Shown here: one piece after another, positions 13,601 to 22,600 of the stretch
Layout of the letters: each line of letters opens with the position of its first letter
How positions within the stretch are numbered: position 1 is the stretch's first letter
DNA from: Budorcas taxicolor
Taxonomy: Eukaryota; Chordata; Mammalia; Artiodactyla; Bovidae
Assembly: GCF_023091745.1 (NCBI RefSeq)
Contig: NC_068910.1
Location: forward strand, 50,021,272 to 50,085,271
DNA: 64,000 nt
Direction: 5' to 3'
Notes under the pieces: generated by a model
The model's database searches: none
What the model was told of the DNA's origin: nothing
What the model saw: only the letters and a program-made list of their open reading frames with translations
Made by a program: the position numbers and the translations under genes

Positions 13601-16600
13601 GCTGGAGGGACTAGCACTTGGGAGGCCCTCAGGCAGAAATGAGTGTGGCTCGTGGGGGGACCTTGTTTCATCTTAATAGGTGCCCCTGCTCCCTGTTAAC
13701 ACACTCTGAGGGGCACCACACAGGAGGCTGTCATGTTCCCCATCAGCAAAGTAAGAGATTCTCAGCAGAGATGATTTCTTTGGAATCTCGTCTTTGGGAC
13801 TGAGTTACTAAGGTACATAAAAGTTTCAGCAAAATAACATCTCAGAACTTGACTTGCCATGTCCCAACAGTGACAGTGACGATTGACATATCATAAATGC
13901 TTGAAAATAGTAGCTAGGTGGGTGAACGGATGGCTACATGGGTGGATGAGAGGTTGGATAGACGGATGGATGGGTGGGCCTGGACGATCTTAATGAACCA
14001 AGTCTCTGGGATCCTTGGCAGAGTCAGTTTATGGGAAGGAGCCCTGATTTTTCCAACTCTGATTCTTTAGAGTGTTTGAATTTTCTAGTTTTTTGAAAAG
14101 CCTCAAAATTTCTCTCTTTTCCAACCAGAGAATTGATAGAAGTTGGATGTGAGGATAAAACCCTTGCCTTCAAAATGAATGGCTACATATCCAATGCAAA
14201 CTATTCAGTGAAGAAGTGCATCTTCTTACTCTTCATCAACCGTAAGTGAGAAAGAGCTACGTGGAGAAATCTCTCCACAGGGAACTTTAAGGGGCCATGG
14301 AGGAAATTCTTATCCACAGGTTTGATTACACCCAGGGAAACCTTATGCAGAAATGTGGTTTAATTAGGAAGTAGTTACAGTTTCTGCTCTGAGTCTCCTC
14401 AGTCCTCTCACACGTGCTCAGGGTTGGCTGCCAGTTGTGGAGTCTGGTTCTTGCCTCTGAAAGGATGCCCGAGAGAGGGCATCCCAGTCCCTGTGAGCCA
14501 GTGCAGCCTCCTCCCTGCTGGCCTCGGAGCCTTACCAGCAGGCCCAGGGCAGACCTTTGTTCTCTTCTTACATCAAGACCCGCTGTTGGAAATTGCCCAG
14601 CAGGGCACAGGAAGGGGGTATTTTAGGTGCAGGCAGTGTTTTTTCCTTTTTTTAATTGAAGTATAGTTGATTTACAGTATTGTATTAGTTTTAGGTATAC
14701 AGTGAAGTGAATCAGTTATACACTTAATGTATATATTTTCAGATTCTTTTCCATTATAGGTTATTGCAAAATATTGAATATAGTTCCCTGTGCTATACAG
14801 TAAATCTTTGTTGTCTGTTTAACATACAGTGGTGTGAATTGGTTAATCCGATGCTCCTAATTTATCCCTCTTCCTCCTTTCTCCATTGGTATCCATAAGT
14901 TTGTTTTCTATGTCTGTGAGTCTGTTTCTGTTTTGTAAATAAGTTCAATTATAGTAGTTTTTACATTCCACACAAAAGTGATAGAATAATTTGTCTTTGA
15001 TTTATTTCATTTACTATATTGCTTCAAATGGCAATATTTCATTCTTTTTTATGGCTAATATTCCCACTGTGATATATATATATATATATATATGCACACA
15101 TAAACGCTTACAAAAATATACACCACGTCTTCTTTGTCCACACATCTGTTCATGGACATTCGAGTTGCTTCCATGTCTTTGCAGCTGTGAATTTTGGGTG
15201 CATTTGTATCTTTTTGAATTGAAGTTTTCATTTTCTCCAGATGCTGGATTAAATGGTAACTCTATTTTTAGTTTTTTAAGGAACCTCTGTACTGTTCTCT
15301 GTAGCGGCTGAACCAATTTACATCCCTACCAAAAGTGGAGGAAGGTTCCCTTTTCTCCACACCCTCTCCAGCATTTATTATTTATAGACTTTTTAGAGGT
15401 TAGGTCAGACTCTTATGTATGTCGATCACTTATCTACACACTGGGCAGGCTCCCTCGGGTGGCAGGGACAAAGAACACTCCTCCAGCATGTCTCAAGTTC
15501 AGAAACCTCAGCGGAGGGCCCCTTTTGTTAGGTTACGCAGCACAGCGACATCACTGAGGCAGCTGTGGTGACGTGGTGAGCACTCAGGATAATAGTCTGC
15601 TCGCTCATAAGATCACTGCCTCTCTTTCATTGGAAATAAAGAGAGGTGACCCATCCTCCACTCCACCAGGTCAGGACAGCAGATCGTCAGCAGGCCAAGA
15701 GTCTGGGGAGAAAAGAGAGCCGTGTTGTCTGAGAATAGATCTTCCTCTGATTTTAGTCCTCTCTCTCCAGCTTTCATCCTTTTCTACCCTCTCAAGCCTA
15801 CCTCATCTCCTAAATTACTCTCAGCACGCAGTCAGAGATTTGTACCCCCTGAAATGCCTGGAAAATGCAATTGCCCGTAAGTCTCTGTTCAGCTACCCCA
15901 GAGTTGGAGCTCCCTGAGCCAGTGTGGCTGCCGCCTCCCCCACCATTCGGCACACCGGCTCCAGTGGTGGTCCTTACCGCGGGGAGCTGGTACTAGTTTT
16001 ATTCACGAGCGTTTGTTTCCCTGCTTGTAGCCCAGGGTGTATATTTGCAGAATGAGGGTCTGAGCCTGGGCTGCTGGAGAAGGGTGAGGAAGGGGGCAGG
16101 GAGGCAGAATTGGCAGTTGCTGCTGCCCTGGGGAGAGGAGGACCCCACGCCCCCAGTGAGGTGCTGGGGGACCATGATGGTAAAGGGGAGCGGATGTGGA
16201 TGTCACCCCAGCCGTGCTCTTCCTGAGCTGATGTCCTGGCATGGTATTGCTGTGCACCTGTCACCTCACCCTTTAAGACCGATAGGAGCTAACTGCCTTG
16301 TATTTTCTAGACCGTCTGGTAGAGTCAGCTTCCTTAAGAAAAGCCATAGAAACGGTGTATGCAGCGTATTTGCCCAAAAGCACACACCCGTTCCTGTACC
16401 TCAGGTAAGGCAGCCCTGAATTCCTCACCCAAAACTCGTAGGGAAGAGAAATTCTGTCCCGCTGTCCTCTCTGAAAGAGCCGTGGACTTGTTAATTATTA
16501 GCCCAGTGAGAGTGAGCCCCATACCCCACTGGCACAGGGTGTTCCGTTCTTTTCACAGGTGAAAGGCACAGTTTTCCTTTATTTATTCACTTCTGCTGTA

Positions 16601-19600
16601 GAATCCCACCGAGAGCCTCCCTTGTGCCAGGCAGTATGTTAGTGAAACAAAGGTGAACATCGCCTTGCGCCTGAACCAAGAGGAACCTGCTTTAACCTGG
16701 CAGAGAAACCCTTTTCTCCTACGGGTTCGTCCAGCGCCCTCTACCGGCAACACCTCACACCGCCATGCTCCCTTATCGGAGCTTGCAGTGATAGATGCTG
16801 GCTTTGACCTGAGGCAGTAAGCTGATGGCACAGACTCTAAACTGACTTTTGTGCAACATTTTAATGTTAGAAAGTTCTCTCATATATTAACTTTTGTATA
16901 TGTTTTTATCTCCACATAATACTGAACAGTTAAGTAGGGACAGGTTCATGGTTACATATGGGAGAACCAGTCCTGAGAAGTTAACACATTGTTGGGTGGG
17001 AAATTTTCGCGGAAACTGACACCTGTCATTGATGAGTTGTTACGTACATGAATATTGAAACACTCTGGTCTATAAAGTTTGGGTAACAAAAGACATATTA
17101 ATAGGTTGCTGGTCAGTGAATTGTTAAATGCCTTGGCCGTGAGTTATGGAATGAGAAATTCCGCTAGCTCTGGAGTGATGGTAGTAACAGTTGATGGATG
17201 ATAAATGTGCCGGGTGCATGCGAAGTGCTTTACATGAATTTAATCCCAGCATGTATTAGGTCCAACTCACAGGCATGGAAATCGAGGCATAGAAAGATGC
17301 TGTAACCTACCCACAGCCACTCAGCTCTCAAGTAGCAGAGTCAGCATTTGAGCCAAGGTCACTTGGATTTGACCTTGAAGTCTTAACTACGGCATCATTT
17401 GGCCTCCCCAAGTCTCCTGCCCACCGCAAAGACTGAGTGAATTTCCCCTGCGTTTCTCACTGTGTTATGTAACTCTTCTCCTTTTTCCTGCCAGTCTAGA
17501 AATCAGCCCCCAGAATGTGGACGTCAATGTGCACCCCACGAAGCATGAAGTTCACTTCCTGCACGAGGAGAGCATCCTGGAGCGGCTGCAGCAGCACATC
17601 GAGGACAGGCTCCTGGGCTCCAACGCCTCCAGGACCTACTTCACCCAGGTGGGGGGACCTCCCCAGCTCTATCTCCGGTGCCTTTGCCTCTGAAAATGTG
17701 CCCTGTCACCCAGAGTGCCCAGACGTTTCACTGTTGCCTTATAGGACTTTCTACTTCTTTGATAATTTTCTTTTTTTTTTTCTTGGCCATGACCTGCAGC
17801 ATGCAGGGTCTTAGTTCCCTGACCAGGGATCAAATCCATGCCCCCTGCAGTGGAAACTCAGTGTCTTAACCACAGGACCACCAGGGAAGTCCCACTTTGA
17901 TAGTTTTCTTTCAGCACCTTTCTTGAACCCAACTCTGAAGGTTCATGGTGTTACCCCTGAGCCTGGAGTCGTAAGGCCTTGAGTTCTCTGCCTCTTTCTG
18001 AGAGCCTTAGACCGCCTTCCTAGGAAAAGGGGCTGTCTGAAACAGAGTGGGGCGCCTCTCCCCTGCATTCCCCACTGGAGACATTCAGAGGAGGCTGATC
18101 CCCCATATCTGGGGCAGAGTGTGGGGGCAGGGCCCTGGGCAGGGCCTTTAGTCAGGCCTTGTTACCACTGTGTGACTGACTTTCCCTGACCGCCACATCT
18201 CCCTCAGTAAAGATGGAGCTGGTCACCCCCACACCCAAGGACAGTTATAAGTGGTTAGTGAACAGCAAGTGGAAAATGTCTGGTCCGGGACCTGGCACCA
18301 TTCAACTTACTACAATTATCCAGGTTCTAAGAGCATTGATTATAAACTGCTCCCCTTCTCTGGGGCCTCAGTTTCCCCATCTGTACAATAAGCAGTGTCT
18401 GGTTGCAGCTCTGAGGTGACTGCCCAGAGTAGTGAGAGTGGGTTCATCAGAAGCCAGTGGACACCGCAACTAGAGAAATGGAGCCTTTCCCCTGCTTAAG
18501 TCACACTGGGTCCTGCAAGCAGGAAATGGGCTTCTGTGAGCCCTGCTTCTCTGAAAACTTTCAAAATGGCCAAGCAGGTGAGAGTCTCCCCAAGAACATT
18601 CATGGTTACCTGCAGAGAGCCTCGACAGGGGGTGGTGTGGGCTCCAGCAGTGAGCAGAGTGCCCTTGGGGCAGCCGCGCCTGCTCGGAGACCTGCACACC
18701 TGCAGGTTGTTGGGGCCGAGCGGGGGATGTGCGTGAGCCCTCAGAGCGGGTGCTGAAATGGAAGGGCTCTGTAACTCTCGGTGGTTTTCATCCATTGTTG
18801 CTGATTCAGCCTCAGTGCCCTTGACTGCTCCCTCCCCAGATACCCGCAGAAGCCCCCTCATGGGCTGCTGGGGTTGCAGCAGAGAAGGATTCCTCCCTTC
18901 ACTGAGGCACCCACGGGCTAGAGTCCACATCCCACGTGAGAGAAAAGCAGACTGGGGAGGGAGGGGGCTTTTGTCCCAGACTTGAGCCTCAGAAATGTGA
19001 AGGAAGGAATGTGGTGCCTGGGCCCCAAGGCTGAGAAGGAATTAGGTGGGCAGAAGGGGACCGGGGTGCACAGGGTGTTTCTGGCAGAGGAGAGGATGAG
19101 GATACAGGCCCAACCGGGTGGTGGGGGAGGGCTGCAAGATAACAGGTGTTGAGGATCTGAATGCTCAGCGTGCTGTCAGCATTCTCCATGCTGGCTGCCT
19201 GATGGGAATCACCTGGGCCCTCCCCGAACCAGTAAATCTGTCTCAGGGGTGGGTCTGGGCGTCGGTAGCTTTTAAAAGCTTGGCCAGGCATGGGCATGTA
19301 TAGGTGGGGTTAAGCAACACTGGGCATGTGTGAAGGCATGTGTGAAGGCCTACGCTCACTGCAGAGTTCAGGTCAGTTCGAGGGGTTTTATCAGCAAGGT
19401 AAGGAGTGTAGACTTCAATGTGATGGGAATGGACAGGATCTGGTCTGCATTTTACAGAGAGCTCTCTGGCTACAGCATGGAAAGCGGATGGAAACCCACA
19501 GGGACTTGGGCAAAGTGAGGAGGGAACCTGGACAGAGGACGTGCCTCTGATCACTGATCAATAGTTGAAATCTGGAAATACCAGCACCTGGGCCTTGGTT

Positions 19601-22600
19601 GGCTGGTGGGAAGGGGAGGAGAGGCCTGGAGGAAGGGGTTCACCAGAGTCCCGGGGGCGTCTGTGGCTCTACCAGGAAACGAACCTCTTGACTTCCCTGC
19701 TTGTCCTGTCCTGCTTGAGGCAGATTTGTTAGATTCCATTTTATTTCCCGAGATAACTCTGCCTGGGTTCTGACCCGTGTATCTTTAGAAGGAAGGTGGG
19801 TTTCTGGATCAGAGGACCCGCCTCTGTCGGTCGGTTCACTGTTCTGGGTGAAGGTCTCCAAACTCAGACTGTCCCCGCTCCCCTGGGGTCCTCAGAACAC
19901 CTTCTTGCCCTGGCTCCTCACTTTCTGGCCCTGGGTTGCCTTCCTCCTCCTCCCCAGCTTGGACCTTGCACTTCGCTCCTGGGGCCAGGGCAGCAGCAGC
20001 CCTGGTTTGCTGGGTTGCCGTTCGGTGTGAAAATTGGGAACCCTGGTGGTGCTTGTGGTTTGTTCCAGCTCCGTCATGTTGGACGAGGTGTTTTACTTTT
20101 CTGGACTTTAAAGTGACTGTCTGCCAAGTAGTTTTGTTAGTTTCTGCCTCCCCAAACCCACTTGTGGATTGCACAGGCGGATGAAGTGAGTACATGGCAA
20201 GTAAGTATCGCTATGATAAGATTCATCTGGGCTCAGCTGCCGACTGCCTGATTCCTTCACCATGAAGGTCACATTAGTGATTAGTTTCACCATTCCTTGA
20301 TGGTCATTGCCTGAGCCAGTTATTTCGTTAAGATTGTGAGATTATGATTTTCTTGATTTTATCATTTCTTCTTTATTAATAAACCAATTTTTTCTGTAGC
20401 AAATAATTTTCACTCGTTAGTTATTAGGTTATCCTGAAGTACAGTTTATGCCAGAAAGAAAAGATAAATGCTGAGTTCTTTGCCTTTGGTGATCAGTTTG
20501 TGGGGAAGTGGGTTGGTGTCCTAGCAGTGTCCGTTTGATGACTTTTTTCTCCCTATCTCATCTCTCTCCTTCCTGCTTTCCTTTCTTCCTCTCCATTTTT
20601 CTTTCTCTTCTAGTATTTTGTCATAGCTGTTAACAAACATCATAATTCAACTAGTTGTAGTTAAATTATTTCATCCTTGACCAGCTGAAACCACTTCAGG
20701 CTGGGGCTCTTGTCCTTTTAACCCAGTTACTTGAATCTTTGATAATTTCCTTGTTTCTGATAAGATAGGATTTTTGTAGGCTCACTGTATAGTTTCCCAG
20801 CCCATGTCCTGAAATTGGCCACTTTTCCAAAGAACTGCTTCATTTTAGTGGGGAATGGTATTTAGAAACTGTGATCTGGGATTGAGGGGCGGGGGTGGGG
20901 GGGCGCTCCTCATTGCTACTGGGTGGTTACTGCTTCCAGGCCTTACCAGTGCACGGAAGTAGGAAATACATATATTTAAAAATAGACAGTCAGAAGGTGG
21001 TTGCCAGAAGCTAGGGAAGAGTTTCCACTTGGGAGGATGGATGTAGGTGATGGTTGCGCAATGTTGTCAATGTACTTAATGTTACAGGACTGTACACATG
21101 AAAATGGTTAAATAAATTTTATGTTATGCATATTTTACCACAATAAATCTCTTATGGCAACAAAAAAATGGACAAAAACATGAGCTTTACATGAGTATTT
21201 TTATATCAAACCAATTTTTAAATTGTAAGGATTTTGCTGAATTTTTGATTTTATATTGTCTATTTCTGTCTTTATTACTTTTTTGGCCATGCTGTGTGGC
21301 ATGTGGGATCTTATTTCCCTGACCAGGGATCTAACCCAGGCATTGGGAACTACCAGACCACCAAGGAAGTCCCTATATTTGTGTATTTTTAATTTCGTAC
21401 TTCAAATTTTGGTCAGATTTCCTTCTATAATAATTCTGTAGTGATAATTATACCTGGTTCTAGCTTCTGCTCCATTTTGGGGCCTGTACTTCTCTACTTG
21501 TTCTGAATCTTCCCACCATCTTCTTTTTTGGCACAGACTTTATTGCCAGGTCTTACTGGCCCCTCTGGGGAAGCAGTTAAATCCACAGCGAATGTGACAT
21601 CCTCATCCACTGCTGGAAGTGGTGACAGAGTGTATGCCCACCAGATGGTCCGCACAGACTGCCGGGAACAGAAGCTCGATGCCTTCCTGCAGCCTGTGAG
21701 CAAGGCCCTGTCCAGTCAGCCCCAGGCTGTTGTCCCAGAGCACAGGACGGATGCTTCTAGTAGTGGGACCAGGCAGCAGGATGAGCAGCAGGATGAGGAG
21801 ATGCTTGAAATCCCAGCTCCTGCTGAAGTGGCTGCGAAGAGTCAGGCCTTAGAGGACGATGCAACAATGAGGACTGCAGAGCTGGCTGAGAAGAGAGGGC
21901 CCTCTTCCAGCCCCGAGAACCCCAGGTATGATCTTGGGGGGAAAGGCAGCTGGCCTTCTTTGTTCTTTGATGAAACTGCCTTCTAACTTGAACTGTCACA
22001 AACTCCTTGCACCTTCTCTCTGCCTGTTCACCACCTCCATCCAGTGGGATGGTCCACTGTCTGCCTTTGACCACAGCTTGAGAGTCACCCATCACAGTAC
22101 CTTTGAAATAACCTTAAATGTTCATGATTCCAAACATTATTTGAAAACATGTCAGAAAAAAAAAATCACATTTATCATTTAATAGTGAATTCTAGTAAAG
22201 CCTCAACAGCAGAGGTGGCTGGGAACGGGGACCTAAAATACCTGGAGGGTTCTTCATCCTTCTCCAAGCTGTTGCCACTGCTTTCAGAAGAAGCAGAGTT
22301 TCTCAGTTTAAGTTATGAAACTTCCTGAAGCACATGGGCTAGTGGTGGAGAGCTAGAGAGAGGGGGACAGGAACCGCTGGACCAATAACTGTCAATTTAA
22401 TTTTTTAAATTGGAATATATTTGCTTTATAATCTTGTGTTAGTTTCTGCTGTACAACAACGTGAATCAGCTAATTGTATACGTAAACCCCCTCCCTCTTG
22501 AGCCTCTACCCCCATCCCACCCATCTAGGTCATGACAGAGCACTGAGCTGAGCTGCTTGTTCTATATAGCAGCTTCCCACCAGCTATCTAGTTTGCTCAT

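Larger units (their letters stand above)
11933..14128 (+). other. MLH1: MLH1 intron 8
   Basis: It holds a Bov-tA (13364-13577) and a short GGAT-type repeat (13912-13978). About 12240-12370 and 12530-12610 have vague ancient-repeat wording that I cannot assign. Confidence 0.8.
14242..16310 (+). other. MLH1: MLH1 intron 9
   Basis: It holds an L1 3' piece (about 14640-15420) with an internal TA repeat. About 15430-16300 shows open frames on both strands but nothing recognisable. Confidence 0.8.
17649..21536 (+). other. MLH1: MLH1 intron 11
   Basis: It contains two CHR-type SINEs, a MIR-like piece (about 18240-18430), a hAT/MER-like remnant (about 19150-19315), a G-rich tract (20886-20903) and an old L1 3' end (about 20960-21165). 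The segments about 18440-19140 and 19320-20880 contain no element I recognise. Their many open frames overlap on both strands and look like chance. Confidence 0.8.

Noticed and set aside
15573..16419. Extra protein-coding gene in intron 9 (several overlapping frames on both strands)
   Set aside because: The frames overlap in all directions, have low-complexity composition from GC-rich sequence, and match no family I know.
18457..20195. Dense overlapping open frames in intron 11
   Set aside because: Frames occur on both strands at once, as expected in GC-rich noncoding DNA. No domain, splice or promoter signal supports any of them.
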